This document shows, piece by piece, positions 16,307-25,076 of a stretch of DNA of 64,000 nt. Location: positions 161,186-225,185 of the forward strand of contig NZ_NPJH01000079.1 of assembly GCF_002251365.1 (NCBI RefSeq), written 5' to 3'. A program made the position numbers and the translations under genes. Source of the stretch: Prevotella sp. P3-122 (GTDB taxonomy: Bacteria; Bacteroidota; Bacteroidia; Bacteroidales; Bacteroidaceae). The first letter of the stretch is position 1. Every line of letters starts with the position of its first letter. A model generated the notes under the pieces. The model made no database searches. It was not told the origin of the DNA and saw only the letters and a program-made list of their open reading frames with translations.

Positions 16307-18049
16307 ATGAAAAAACTGACATTATCATTGTTTGCCCTTGCCATGACGGCAATGACATTCACAAGCTGTGAAGATGTACCCGCTCCTTATGACTATCCTG
16401 GAACAGGCGGCAACGAAGGTGGTGGGGAACTTGCTGAAGGCGTTTATCTCGACCAGAACTTCAGTACAAGCCTTGGAGATTTCCAGTCTGTTGGTTCCAA
16501 TCCCAATATTGCATGGGCTATCGACTATTCAAGTGCATGCATCACAGGTTACAAAGACTACAACGGTGATGGTACCAAGAGTAATGAAGCAGGCGTGACC
16601 TACCTTGTCAGCCCGGAAATTGACCTCACAGCAGCAACAAAGGCTCATGTAGAAATGAACCATGCCATGAGATATGAGCGTGCAGACATAAACACGAACA
16701 ACAGTCTCCTCATTTGCAAGGATTATGCCGGCGACCCGACAACAGCAAATTGGGTTTCCATACCATATTCTACAGACGGCATAAACGGCACATCATTCGA
16801 CTTCGTAGATGTATCGGCCAATATTCCAGACGAGTTCATCGGAAGCAAGGTAAGACTGGCTCTCCGCCACACATGTTCAGATGCACAATCTTCAACATGG
16901 GAGGTTAAGTCGTTGAGCGTCAAGGAAGGTGAAGCAGAAATCTCCGGCGGTGGTGAAGACACTCCTAACCCACCGGTAGAAGGGGAATACATAAACGAAA
17001 CATTCGCCACATCGTTTGGCTCATTCACAGAAAAGACCGTCAAGGGAACTCCTTGGGTAATTGACTACAGCTGTGCAAAAGCCACGGGATATGACAACAG
17101 CAGCAAGACTACTACACCTTCAGAAAGCTATCTCGTTTCAAAAGCAATAGACCTTTCAGCTTCTAAGGGAGCAGTTGTCAACTTCGAATATATTTTACGC
17201 TATTACACCAACTACGGCGCAGCAAAGCCAGGTGTAGCAGACAAGGTGCTTATCACAGACAACTATACAGGAGATGTGACAACAACAAACTGGACAGACA
17301 TCACAGGAAAACTTACAGAAGGTAGCGACTGGAATACATGGTATAAGTATTCCGTAAACATCCCTGCTAAACTGTTGGGCAAAAAGGCTGTGGTAATAGC
17401 CCTCTACTATGCTTGCCAAGACAACTCCGCTACATGGGAAGTCAAGAACTTCGTAGTAAAAGATGGAGAGGCGTCAAACGAAGGTGGAAACGAAGGCGGC
17501 AATGAAGGCGGCAATGAAGGCGGCAATGTTGCTCCTGCTGGTGATGGCATGACAATATCAAGCATAGAGGTTGGTCGCCAGGGTACAGTCGAACTGACAT
17601 CTAACAATTACGGTACACAGGCAGTTGCCGACGCTTCTACATGGCTCACTTGGAACTACGACAACATCATCTTCAAGGGAGCGAAGGTTTGTGCTGCCAC
17701 TGGTGACTTCACTGGTTGCATACAGGTTCAGGGCAATGCCTCTGATGTCGCAAAGCAGGGCTTCATCTTCAACGAGACAGCGTTCAGCAAAGATATAAAG
17801 AGCATTGTACTTGTTGTAAAGGGATTAGCAAAATATGAGACTCCAACCGTATTCAGCGTGTATGCCGGTTCTGAAGCTCATCCTGTAACCAATGCTATAG
17901 AGGCTACCACAAAGACGGAAACAGGCGCCACCCTCAACACTTTCACCATGACCTACGACTTCAGCAAAGGTAACTACAAGCACTTCACAATATGGAATAA
18001 CGCCATAGGCGCATTGTATATAGAGAAGATTGTTATCAATCTGAAGTAA
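16307..18049 (+). CDS. lipoprotein with two choice-of-anchor J-like domains
   Basis: 580 residues. Lipobox MTFTSC. Two similar modules of about 180 residues follow: YLDQNFSTSLGDF ... SSTWEVKSLSVK and YINETFATSFGSF ... SATWEVKNFVVK. Each has the beta-sandwich pattern of choice-of-anchor J domains, with DYS and YLVS segments in common. A Gly/Glu/Asn linker made of four EGGN units (17484-17526) leads to a third domain with a different fold. The module order suggests a surface binding or adhesion protein. It is third in the receptor operon. Confidence 0.8.
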   Translation: MKKLTLSLFALAMTAMTFTSCEDVPAPYDYPGTGGNEGGGELAEGVYLDQNFSTSLGDFQSVGSNPNIAWAIDYSSACITGYKDYNGDGTKSNEAGVTYLVSPEIDLTAATKAHVEMNHAMRYERADINTNNSLLICKDYAGDPTTANWVSIPYSTDGINGTSFDFVDVSANIPDEFIGSKVRLALRHTCSDAQSSTWEVKSLSVKEGEAEISGGGEDTPNPPVEGEYINETFATSFGSFTEKTVKGTPWVIDYSCAKATGYDNSSKTTTPSESYLVSKAIDLSASKGAVVNFEYILRYYTNYGAAKPGVADKVLITDNYTGDVTTTNWTDITGKLTEGSDWNTWYKYSVNIPAKLLGKKAVVIALYYACQDNSATWEVKNFVVKDGEASNEGGNEGGNEGGNEGGNVAPAGDGMTISSIEVGRQGTVELTSNNYGTQAVADASTWLTWNYDNIIFKGAKVCAATGDFTGCIQVQGNASDVAKQGFIFNETAFSKDIKSIVLVVKGLAKYETPTVFSVYAGSEAHPVTNAIEATTKTETGATLNTFTMTYDFSKGNYKHFTIWNNAIGALYIEKIVINLK

Positions 18050-18055
18050 ACGGAA

Positions 18056-18206
18056 AAGATAGAGAAGATAGATGAGATAGAAAAAATAGAGCAGATAGAG
18101 AAAATAGAGCAGATAGATGGAAAACCCTATCTCATCTATCACATCTATCTGCTCTATCTCATCTATCACATCTATCTCATCTATCTGCTCTATCTCATCT
18201 ATCTTT
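18056..18206. repeat. left simple-repeat hairpin of the four-helix-bundle module
   Basis: A purine-rich arm of 9-nt units based on GATAGAnnA (18056-18120) is followed by a pyrimidine-rich arm of the complementary TCTATCnnn units (18127-18206). The two arms can pair into a long imperfect hairpin. It begins within 10 bases of the preceding stop codon. Confidence 0.85.
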
Positions 18207-18230
18207 AACCTTAAGAAAAAAACATTACCT

Positions 18231-18971
18231 ATGGAAAAGAAATACGAATTCCTAAGAAAGAGCGCCAACTGGAAGAATCTGTATTTCTACCAGAAAGCAG
18301 AAACTCTCTACCAGCTCACTTTCGTATTTTGTGAACGTTTCTTGAATAAACATATAGACCGCACGGTAGACCAGATGGTACAGTCGGCACGCTCTGGCAA
18401 GCAGAATATCGTAGAAGGAAGTGAAGACGGCAAGACATCCACTGAGATGGAAGTCAGTTTGCTGAATGTCGCCCGAAGCAGTATAGGTGAGTTAAAGGAA
18501 GACTACAAAGATTTCATCACCTCACGCAAGATAACTTTATGGAATGAAAATCATCCTCGTTTTGCCAACATGCAGGAGTTCACCAAAAAGAACAACAGCC
18601 TTGAGCAATACGAGGATTACTTTTATAAGTGGACTGCTGAGGAAATGGCAAACATCGGCCTTACCCTCTGCTATCAGGTTGATGCCATGATGTTCAGCTA
18701 CCTTAAGAAACTCGAGAGCGAGTTTGTTAGCCAAGGCGGCATAAAGGAAAGGATGCATGCCGCGCGTACCGGATATAGACAAGAACAGGATGACAAGATG
18801 AAAGCCCTTGAGAAGAAAGTGGCCGAACAGGAAAAAACGATAAACGACTATCAAGAAGCCAATGCCCAATGGCAAGCAAAATACGAGGAACTTCGCCAAA
18901 AAGCCACCGAGGCATATTCAGACTTGAGAAAACAGCTGGCAGAAGCAAAGAAAAGACTTGGAGAGGAATAG
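18231..18971 (+). CDS. four-helix-bundle suffix protein (S23 / 23S rRNA intervening-sequence family)
   Basis: 246 residues from ATG 18231; an upstream in-frame extension is only translated repeat. Residues 1-165 carry the S23/Avd-like pattern: LYFYQKAETLYQLTF, DRTVDQMVQSARSGKQNIVEG, SLLNVARSSIGELKEDYKDF. Residues 170-246 form a highly charged coiled coil (KMKALEKKVAEQEKTINDY..). The N-terminal family is known from ORFs in 23S rRNA intervening sequences and, as bAvd, from diversity-generating retroelements; it binds nucleic acid and forms pentamers in Avd. No reverse transcriptase is present here. The gene sits between two hairpins made of the same 9-nt repeat. Its role is unknown. Confidence 0.85.
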   Translation: MEKKYEFLRKSANWKNLYFYQKAETLYQLTFVFCERFLNKHIDRTVDQMVQSARSGKQNIVEGSEDGKTSTEMEVSLLNVARSSIGELKEDYKDFITSRKITLWNENHPRFANMQEFTKKNNSLEQYEDYFYKWTAEEMANIGLTLCYQVDAMMFSYLKKLESEFVSQGGIKERMHAARTGYRQEQDDKMKALEKKVAEQEKTINDYQEANAQWQAKYEELRQKATEAYSDLRKQLAEAKKRLGEE

Positions 18972-19165
18972 AGGGGATAGAGGAATAGAGGAGATAGAGA
19001 AGATAGAGAAGATAGAGAAGATAGAGAAGATAGAAGAAATAGAGAAGATAGCTGCTATTTTCCTATCTGCTCTATCACATCTATCTCCTCTATCTGCTCT
19101 ATCACATCTATCTGCTCTATCCCCTCTATCACCTCTATCACCTCTATCACCTCTATCTCCCCAAA
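18960..19165. repeat. right simple-repeat hairpin of the four-helix-bundle module
   Basis: Starting in the last codons of the gene, a purine arm of GATAGAGAA-type units (to about 19050) is followed by a pyrimidine arm of CTCTATCNN units (19065-19160). It mirrors the left hairpin in unit and architecture but differs in exact units, so the two flanks are not simple copies of each other. Confidence 0.85.
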
Positions 19166-19203
19166 ATTATCCATAATTATTTGGCAGAAAGAAAAAATGT
19201 TTG

Positions 19204-19211
19204 TAACTTTG
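19204..19211 (+). promoter_or_regulatory. -7 box of rpmE2
   Basis: TAACTTTG followed by CAGC, 49 bp before the L31 start. Confidence 0.7.
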
Positions 19212-19260
19212 CAGCCCAAAGTGGAAACAACATTTTTATAACATAACATTTAACAACGAA

Positions 19261-19512
19261 ATGAAAAAAGGTATTCATCCCGAAAACTATCGCCCCGTCG
19301 TATTCAAGGATATGTCCAACGGCGATATGTTCCTTACAAAGTCTACATGCAAGACTAATGACACAGTAGAATTTGAAGGTGAAACTTACCCAGTGGTAAA
19401 AGTCGAAATCTCAAGCACCTCTCACCCATTCTACACTGGTAAGAGCAAGCTTGTCGATACAGCCGGTCGCGTTGACCGCTTCATGAACCGTTACGGTAAG
19501 CTTAAGAAGTAA
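19261..19512 (+). CDS. rpmE2: 50S ribosomal protein L31 type B
   Basis: 83 residues. [38 protein letters not shown] and the ending [10 protein letters not shown] are diagnostic of the type B (zinc-free) L31. The CxxC zinc motif of type A is absent. It occurs as its own transcript with a -7 box upstream and a terminator downstream. Confidence 0.98.
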   Translation: MKKGIHPENYRPVVFKDMSNGDMFLTKSTCKTNDTVEFEGETYPVVKVEISSTSHPFYTGKSKLVDTAGRVDRFMNRYGKLKK

Positions 19513-19549
19513 GAACGATATCTTTTACAGATACAGTACAACAGAACAA

Positions 19550-19592
19550 AGTGCGGTCGAACGTAGTTGCATATGCGTTTCGGTCGCACTTT
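19550..19592 (+). terminator. terminator of rpmE2
   Basis: AAAGTGCG pairs with CGCACTTT, with further pairing of the GTCGAACG/CGTTTCGG inner part. The stem ends in a run of T. Confidence 0.75.
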
Positions 19593-19614
19593 TTTTCTCC
19601 AACAATTATCACTC

Positions 19615-20505
19615 ATGTCCAAGAAATTATTACTAAGCCTTCTTGCCGTGCTGGCTTTCACAGCATGCTCTGACGACGAAGAGAAAACAACATCCAACTC
19701 TAACCGTAACCCCACCTACGAGCACAATGAATATGGCAGGTATGAGTTCCCGCGAATCAGCGACCCTTCGGAAAACCTTATCCTCATACACAAGACCGCT
19801 AACGGCGAGGTGAACTATTCCGTGGAGTGGGACATCGAGAAGAAGTCGCAGCGATGGTCGTGCTACCAGATGTACAAGAGCAACATGGCACAAAACACTG
19901 GCAGGTATTATGCAGGTCCGGGTGAAGACCAATATCCTCAAGACCCATTGCTACCTGTACAGTACCGCTGGACAACCGACCCGTTCTATGGCTCGGGCTA
20001 CGACCATGGACATATATGTCCTTCTGCCGACCGGCTGAACAGCGAGGAGTCAAACTACCAGACTTTCTACCTCACCAATATGCAGCCACAGAAGAACGGC
20101 TTCAACGCCAAGGTATGGGCAAACATGGAAGCAAAGGTAAGGAACTGGGCAAAACAGAACAACTATACCTTCTGCGACACCATGTATGTATGCAAGGGCG
20201 GCACCATCGACAACAAGAGCCAGATTATGAAAACACTGTCCAATGGTCTCATCGTGCCAAAATACTATTATATGGCTATACTCATCTCCAAGAAACAGTC
20301 GAACGGCACCATGAAGTATGACGCCATGGCATTCTGGATTGAGCACAAGGAGAGTTCTGACAACGGCACTGCCCTGGCAAAATACGTCATCACCATTGAC
20401 GAGCTTGAGAGCAAGACCGGCATCGACTTCTTCTGCAACCTGCCTGACGACATAGAACGTCAAGTAGAGTCTACAGTAAACATGAAACTCTGGGGTTACA
20501 ATTAA
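19615..20505 (+). CDS. lipoprotein DNA/RNA non-specific endonuclease (NUC1 family)
   Basis: 296 residues from ATG 19615, which gives a clean lipoprotein signal (LLSLLAVLAFTAC). The longer frame from 19567 runs through the rpmE2 terminator and is rejected. The catalytic block is YDHGHICPSADR (DRGH motif with His as base), followed by FYLTNMQPQKNGFNAKVW with the metal-binding Asn. Members cut DNA and RNA without sequence preference using Mg2+. A lipid-anchored nuclease close to a TonB receptor and an exported EEP protein supports a nucleic-acid scavenging role. Its own terminator overlaps the stop codon. Confidence 0.93.
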   Translation: MSKKLLLSLLAVLAFTACSDDEEKTTSNSNRNPTYEHNEYGRYEFPRISDPSENLILIHKTANGEVNYSVEWDIEKKSQRWSCYQMYKSNMAQNTGRYYAGPGEDQYPQDPLLPVQYRWTTDPFYGSGYDHGHICPSADRLNSEESNYQTFYLTNMQPQKNGFNAKVWANMEAKVRNWAKQNNYTFCDTMYVCKGGTIDNKSQIMKTLSNGLIVPKYYYMAILISKKQSNGTMKYDAMAFWIEHKESSDNGTALAKYVITIDELESKTGIDFFCNLPDDIERQVESTVNMKLWGYN

Positions 20506-20523
20506 GTGTCACCCCAGAGTTTC
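20484..20523 (+). terminator. terminator overlapping the nuclease stop codon
   Basis: A perfect 13-bp stem GAAACTCTGGGGT / ACCCCAGAGTTTC followed by TTCTTTT. The left arm lies in the last codons of the nuclease gene. Confidence 0.8.
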
Positions 20524-20545
20524 TTCTTTTCATTCCTTATCTGCC

Positions 20546-21124
20546 CTATTGTGCTCCGACAGTTCTTCCGAACATTCTTACGGGCTTGTCCTGTCCGCTG
20601 TCCCCAGCATCGCTGTTAGCTCTTGAGCCCAGGTTGTCCTTCTTCGAGTAGTAATAGTCCCATCCCCAATAGAAATCGTTCCAGTTTGGCGACGAGGTAT
20701 GCCTCATCTTGAAGTTCACCCTTTGGTCTCCATAGTATATGTTCCCAACAAAATAGTTGTCACTCAGCCTGTAGTCGTGTATCTGAACGTATGTTCCTTC
20801 CTCTACGAGGTACACATTGATTACTCCTCCGCTGACATTCCATTGTATGTGGTTGGCAACATAATTCCTCCCCCAAGGCCCGTAGTTGTAATAGTCTATC
20901 CAGTAGCCGGAACCGGAAGAATACCTGTACGGGTCGCGCGAGAAACACAACTCGGTATACGTTGCATCATACACCATTCCGTCGTACATCATACTTACAT
21001 ACATATTTCCCTCCCAGGTGCCCTCAAGGGTATATGCTATTTCATCGTCCTCGTCGCAAGCGGAGAATGTCATTGCGCAAAGTGCCGTCATGGCCATTGC
21101 AAGCATTGTCTTAATCTTCTTCAT
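20546..21124 (-). CDS. hypothetical lipoprotein rich in Tyr/Trp
   Basis: 192 residues from ATG 21124, chosen for the lipoprotein signal MKKIKTMLAMAMTALCAMTF followed by SAC. The body has LEGTWEGNMYVSMMYDG and repeated Tyr-rich strands (SGYWIDYYNYGPWG), then SPNWNDFYWGWDYYYSKKD, suggesting a small lipocalin-like barrel. The Ser/Gly/Asp-rich tail is probably disordered. The upstream region has the same paired TAGGGA motif as the genes at 6315 and 44286. No known function. Confidence 0.75.
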   Translation of the reverse strand: MKKIKTMLAMAMTALCAMTFSACDEDDEIAYTLEGTWEGNMYVSMMYDGMVYDATYTELCFSRDPYRYSSGSGYWIDYYNYGPWGRNYVANHIQWNVSGGVINVYLVEEGTYVQIHDYRLSDNYFVGNIYYGDQRVNFKMRHTSSPNWNDFYWGWDYYYSKKDNLGSRANSDAGDSGQDKPVRMFGRTVGAQ

Positions 21125-21161
21125 AATCGTATGGTTTTTGTTTGTTATTGTAATTCTGCTG

Positions 21162-21248
21162 CAAATATAGATACTTATTCTGTTTAACACAAGGTAAATT
21201 CCATATAAATTATGGGGGAAATCCCTAATTCGTAGAGAAAAATCCCTA
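21162..21248 (-). promoter_or_regulatory. -7 box and paired TAGGGA sites for the lipoprotein gene
   Basis: Read on the minus strand: TAGGGATTTTTCTCT (21248-21234), then TAGGGATTTCCCCC (21227-21214), repeating every 21 bp, and a -7 box TATATTTG at 21169-21162. Orientation and spacing match the sites at 6183-6217, though here they lie two further turns upstream. Confidence 0.55.
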
Positions 21249-21299
21249 AAATAAACATAATTATCTTGATGTATTACTCAAATATCAATTAAAATTGGT

Positions 21300-21307
21300 A
21301 TTTTTGC
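21300..21307 (+). promoter_or_regulatory. -7 box of gpx-trxB
   Basis: TATTTTTG followed by CATT, 40 bp before the gpx start at 21347. Confidence 0.65.
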
Positions 21308-21346
21308 ATTGGTAAAAAGTACGAATTTAAAACATGAGAAAACAAG

Positions 21347-21895
21347 ATGAGAACAGTATATGAATTCTCGGTAAAGGACCGGAAAGGTAAAGACGTAGCA
21401 CTAAAAGAGTATTCCGACGAGGTACTTCTTATTGTCAACACCGCCACTAAGTGCGGCTTCACCCCTCAGTATGAGGAACTGGAGAAGCTATACGAGAAAT
21501 ATCACAGTCAGGGTTTCGAGATACTCGACTTCCCCTGTAACCAGTTTGGCAGTCAGGCTCCTGGTACCGACGAGTCAATCCACAGCTTCTGCAAGCTTAC
21601 CTACGGCACCGAGTTTCCCCGTTTCAAGAAAGTTAAGGTAAACGGCCCTGACGCCGATGCCCTGTTCAAGTTCCTGAAGGAAGAGAAAGGCTTCGCAGGC
21701 TGGGATGAGAGCCACCCCATCTACCCCATCCTCGATAAGATGCTCTCCGAGGCCGACCCCAACTACAAGGACAGCCCGGACATCAAGTGGAACTTTACAA
21801 AATTCCTCACCAACAAGCGCGGACAGGTGGTAGCTCGCTTTGAGCCTACAGAGCCTATAGCAAACATCGCCGCAAAGATTGAGGAACTGCTTTAG
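21347..21895 (+). CDS. glutathione peroxidase-like thiol peroxidase
   Basis: 182 residues. The peroxidatic position is a Cys (C36 in NTATKCGFTPQY), not selenocysteine. The catalytic Gln is in ILDFPCNQFG and the Trp/Asn pair in IKWNFTKFL. Cys-type members of this family usually take electrons from thioredoxin. It is followed 55 bp later by thioredoxin reductase, so the two probably form one peroxide-detoxifying transcript. Confidence 0.95.
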   Translation: MRTVYEFSVKDRKGKDVALKEYSDEVLLIVNTATKCGFTPQYEELEKLYEKYHSQGFEILDFPCNQFGSQAPGTDESIHSFCKLTYGTEFPRFKKVKVNGPDADALFKFLKEEKGFAGWDESHPIYPILDKMLSEADPNYKDSPDIKWNFTKFLTNKRGQVVARFEPTEPIANIAAKIEELL

Positions 21896-21950
21896 AGAAG
21901 ACAAAGAATAATAGAAATATCGAGAAACAGAAACAACAACAGATATTGGT

Positions 21951-22889
21951 ATGGAAAAGACAAGATGCCTTATCATAGGCAGCGGCCCGGCTGGCTATAC
22001 AGCCGCCATCTATGCAGGAAGAGCAAATCTTAGCCCCGTTTTATACTGCGGACTCCAAACAGGCGGGCAGCTAACACAAACCACTGAGGTAGAGAACTTC
22101 CCCGGCTACCCCGAGGGAGTAGACGGCAACCAGATGATGACGGACATCAGGCAGCAGGCCGAGCGCTTCGGTGCCGACCTTCGCGACGGCATTATCACGA
22201 AGGTTGATTTTGGCAAACGTCCCTTCACGCTTACCACCGACAGCGGTGATATCATAGAGGCCGACAGCGTGATCATTGCTACCGGAGCATCAGCAAAATA
22301 TCTTGGACTCGACGACGAGAAGAAATACAACGGGCAGGGCGTGAGCGCATGCGCCACATGCGACGGTTTCTTCTATCGCAAGAAGACCGTTGCCGTTGTT
22401 GGTGGCGGCGACACCGCGTGCGAGGAAGCATCCTATCTGGCCGGACTGTGCAAGAAGGTGTACATGATAGTGCGCAAGCCTTATCTCCGTGCCTCTGACG
22501 TGATGAAAAAGCGTGTTGAGGAGAACGAGAAGATAGAGATACTCTATGAGCACAACACCCTTGGCCTGTATGGCGAGAACGGTGTTGAAGGAGCACACGT
22601 GGTGAAGCGCAAGGGCGAGGCAGACGAGGAACGCTACGACTTGCCTATTGACGGTTTCTTCCTTGCCATAGGCCATAAGCCCAACACTGATGTGTTCAAG
22701 CCATGGATAGACGTCGACGAGACAGGCTACATCAAGACCGTTGATGGTACCCCACGTACTAATATCGAGGGCGTGTTTGCAGCCGGCGACTGTGCAGACC
22801 CTACTTACCGTCAGGCCATCGTAGCAGCAGGCTCAGGATGCAAGGCTGCCCTTGAGGCTGAACGCTATCTGGCAGCAAAAGGACTGTAA
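21951..22889 (+). CDS. trxB: thioredoxin-disulfide reductase
   Basis: 312 residues, normal length. FAD-binding GSGPAGYTAAIYAGRA at the N-terminus, redox-active CATC in ACATCDGFF, NADPH-binding VVGGGDTACEEA, and the C-terminal FAD block VFAAGDCADPTYRQAIVAAGSG. It reduces thioredoxin with NADPH, feeding peroxidases such as the gpx upstream and bcp at 9943. Confidence 0.97.
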   Translation: MEKTRCLIIGSGPAGYTAAIYAGRANLSPVLYCGLQTGGQLTQTTEVENFPGYPEGVDGNQMMTDIRQQAERFGADLRDGIITKVDFGKRPFTLTTDSGDIIEADSVIIATGASAKYLGLDDEKKYNGQGVSACATCDGFFYRKKTVAVVGGGDTACEEASYLAGLCKKVYMIVRKPYLRASDVMKKRVEENEKIEILYEHNTLGLYGENGVEGAHVVKRKGEADEERYDLPIDGFFLAIGHKPNTDVFKPWIDVDETGYIKTVDGTPRTNIEGVFAAGDCADPTYRQAIVAAGSGCKAALEAERYLAAKGL

Positions 22890-22940
22890 AAAGTTAATAT
22901 TCCTTAGGGGTTATATCTCAACCCCATCATATTATCCCAG

Positions 22941-22992
22941 AAAGGGCAAAAGCATGTTGGTGATATTACAACAAACATGTTTTTGCCCTTTC
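22941..22992. terminator. bidirectional terminator between trxB and the symporter
   Basis: AAAGGGCAAAAGCATGTT pairs with AACATGTTTTTGCCCTTT around a short loop. It lies between two convergent genes, and each arm supplies a T-rich tail for one direction. Confidence 0.75.
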
Positions 22993-23013
22993 CGATTTCA
23001 TTCCACACAGCTG

Positions 23014-24453
23014 CTACGAGTAATCCTCTCCGGTTTTTCCTGCCTTCAGGCTGGTAGCCCATAGTCCGATAAAGGTAAGCAGGCCATTCAGCATCAGCAG
23101 CTCATAACCGAAACGGTAGGAGGTGTAGTGACTGGTCAGCCAGTCTGCGGCAAAGCATATCACAGGCGAGGCAACGGCAATGGCTGGTACCACCCTGTCG
23201 TTGACACCACGCTTGGTTATCAGTGCATAGGCGAAAAGACCAAGCAGCGGCCCATAGGTGTAGCCGCAAAGGGTGTAGATGGCATCCAGTACGCTCTGGC
23301 TGTTAACAAGCTCAAAGAGCAACACGCACAGGATGAACACCACCGCCATGCACACATGCACCCTCTTCCGCAGCCGCTCGTCATCGGGCTTGCCACACAT
23401 ATCCACGCAGAAGCTTGTAGTCATGGCGGTGAGCGCGCTGTCGGCACTTGAGAACGATGCCGCCACGATACCTATGGTGAACAGCACCACTACTCCATTG
23501 CCAAGCATACCCGAGGCGGCGAACATGGGCAACAGGTCATCGCCCTTGGCAGGCATCTGCATGCCATACCGGCCAAGCATCATCATAAGCAATACTCCCA
23601 GAGCCAGAAACAGCAGGTTGGCGGGCACGAAGGCAAAACCATAAGTACACATGTCTTTCTTGGCATCGGCAAGCGACTTGCAGGTAAGGTTTTTCTGCAT
23701 CATGTCCTGGTCGAGTCCCGTCATCACGATGACGATGAATATTCCGCTAAGGAACTGTTTCCAGAAATTCTGCCTCGACATCCAGTCATCGAATACGAAC
23801 ATCCTCGAATGGCTGTCAGCCACTATCGCCCTCACGGCCTCTCCTACGCTCATTCCCATATCGTCGACCACATTATATATTATAAGTACCAATGCGGCAA
23901 ACATGCAGAGTGTCTGCAAGGAGTCTGTCCATACCAGAGTTTTTATACCGCTGCGGCGGGTGTAAAGCCAAATGAGCGCAACCATCGCCACGGCAGTAAG
24001 GGCAAACGGCACTCCCATGTCCGCAAACACAAACCGATGAAGAATGAAGCACACCACATAGAACCTTGCCGCCGCTCCCGTCATCTTCGACAATAGGAAG
24101 AATGTCGCTCCAGTCCTGTACGACCTGTTGCCGAGCCGCTTCTGCAGGAAAGAGTATATCGTCGTGAGGTTGTGCTTGTAGTAGACGGGCAGCAGGATGA
24201 ATGCCACGGCGAAATATCCGAGTATGAAGCCCAGGCAAGTCTGCATGTATGTCATGTCGGCATTGGCAACCATACCGGGCACCGACACGAACGTTATACC
24301 GGATATTGACGCGCCAATCATTCCAAACGCCACCACATACCATGGTGAATGTCGGTTGCCACGATAGAAAGCGTCGTTGTCAGAGCGGCGGGACGTAAGC
24401 CTGCTCACAAGCATGAGCAGGGCAAAATATACAAATACTGTCAGTAACATCAT
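23014..24453 (-). CDS. sodium/solute symporter (SSS family)
   Basis: 479 residues from ATG 24453. The frame extends to a TTG at 24480, but that lies inside the -7 box (24485-24478), so transcription starts later. About 13 membrane helices. FGMIGASISGITFVSVPGM and FYVVCFILHRFVF match the early helices of the SSS fold, and FTIGIVAASFSSADSALTAMTTSF is the Na+-binding helix 8 signature. It would import a small organic solute with Na+. The solute cannot be predicted and no neighbouring catabolic gene helps. Confidence 0.92.
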   Translation of the reverse strand: MMLLTVFVYFALLMLVSRLTSRRSDNDAFYRGNRHSPWYVVAFGMIGASISGITFVSVPGMVANADMTYMQTCLGFILGYFAVAFILLPVYYKHNLTTIYSFLQKRLGNRSYRTGATFFLLSKMTGAAARFYVVCFILHRFVFADMGVPFALTAVAMVALIWLYTRRSGIKTLVWTDSLQTLCMFAALVLIIYNVVDDMGMSVGEAVRAIVADSHSRMFVFDDWMSRQNFWKQFLSGIFIVIVMTGLDQDMMQKNLTCKSLADAKKDMCTYGFAFVPANLLFLALGVLLMMMLGRYGMQMPAKGDDLLPMFAASGMLGNGVVVLFTIGIVAASFSSADSALTAMTTSFCVDMCGKPDDERLRKRVHVCMAVVFILCVLLFELVNSQSVLDAIYTLCGYTYGPLLGLFAYALITKRGVNDRVVPAIAVASPVICFAADWLTSHYTSYRFGYELLMLNGLLTFIGLWATSLKAGKTGEDYS

Positions 24454-24477
24454 ATAGCCTTTGATAAAAAACCTGCG

Positions 24478-24485
24478 CAAAGGTA
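24478..24485 (-). promoter_or_regulatory. -7 box of the symporter gene
   Basis: TACCTTTG followed by CGCA on the minus strand, about 25 bp before ATG 24453. Confidence 0.7.
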
Positions 24486-24581
24486 GTACTTTTTTTAGAA
24501 ATAATGTTAAAAGACAAAGAAATAAGAAAAAAGAAGCCCTTCGGAAGTTAAGTTCCTGAAAAGTCCACGTATATTATACAG

Positions 24582-25076
24582 ATGACACAGAAAGAGTTCG
24601 AACAGCTGATACCTGAGCTTCGGCATCTGATGCTGAAAGTGGGTAGCGACTTCTTTGGCTCCACCATGGATGCCGAGGATGTTGCACAGGAGAGCCTTGC
24701 CCGTCTGTGGCTCAACCTTGAGCGTCTCGACTCTTCGCGCGACCTCAGTTCCTTGGCTATCAAGGTAGCAAAGAACGTGTGCATAGACATATACCGAAGG
24801 CACGTGCGGCCCAAAGGAAAAATCCCTGACTCCCTGTCAGCTCCATTGTCAGACAACGCTGATGCCGGCATAGCCGCCGAGGAGTGTCTGGCAGACATCG
24901 AGTTTGCGCTCAACCTGCTCACACCCAGTGAACGCAGCCTTCTCAACTCCCGTGTAAACCAAGGTAAGAGCTCCAGTGATATCTCCGCAGAGACAGGCAT
25001 ACCAAAGGCATCTGTGATGAGCATCATCTCTAAGGCAAAGAAGAAAGTGAAAACAATAATCCGTAACAGAACATGA
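24582..25076 (+). CDS. ECF-type RNA polymerase sigma factor
   Basis: 164 residues. Region 2 is recognisable as DAEDVAQESLARLWLNLERL and VAKNVCIDIYRR; region 4 as LTPSERSLLNSRVNQGKSSSDISAETGIPKASVMSIISKAKKK. No C-terminal extension. It overlaps the next gene by 4 bp (ATGA), whose single-span membrane protein is probably its anti-sigma or a signalling partner. This is the usual Bacteroidetes arrangement for ECF factors controlling envelope functions. Confidence 0.93.
   Translation: MTQKEFEQLIPELRHLMLKVGSDFFGSTMDAEDVAQESLARLWLNLERLDSSRDLSSLAIKVAKNVCIDIYRRHVRPKGKIPDSLSAPLSDNADAGIAAEECLADIEFALNLLTPSERSLLNSRVNQGKSSSDISAETGIPKASVMSIISKAKKKVKTIIRNRT

Noticed and set aside
18117..18230. N-terminal extension of the four-helix-bundle protein
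   Set aside because: It only translates the TCTATC repeat into an Ile/Ser ladder; ATG 18231 begins the family domain.
18231..18971. Diversity-generating retroelement
   Set aside because: No reverse transcriptase, no template/variable repeat pair with A-specific changes, and no target gene next to it.
18056..19165. CRISPR array
   Set aside because: The repeats are 9 nt with no unique spacers of constant length, and no cas gene is present.
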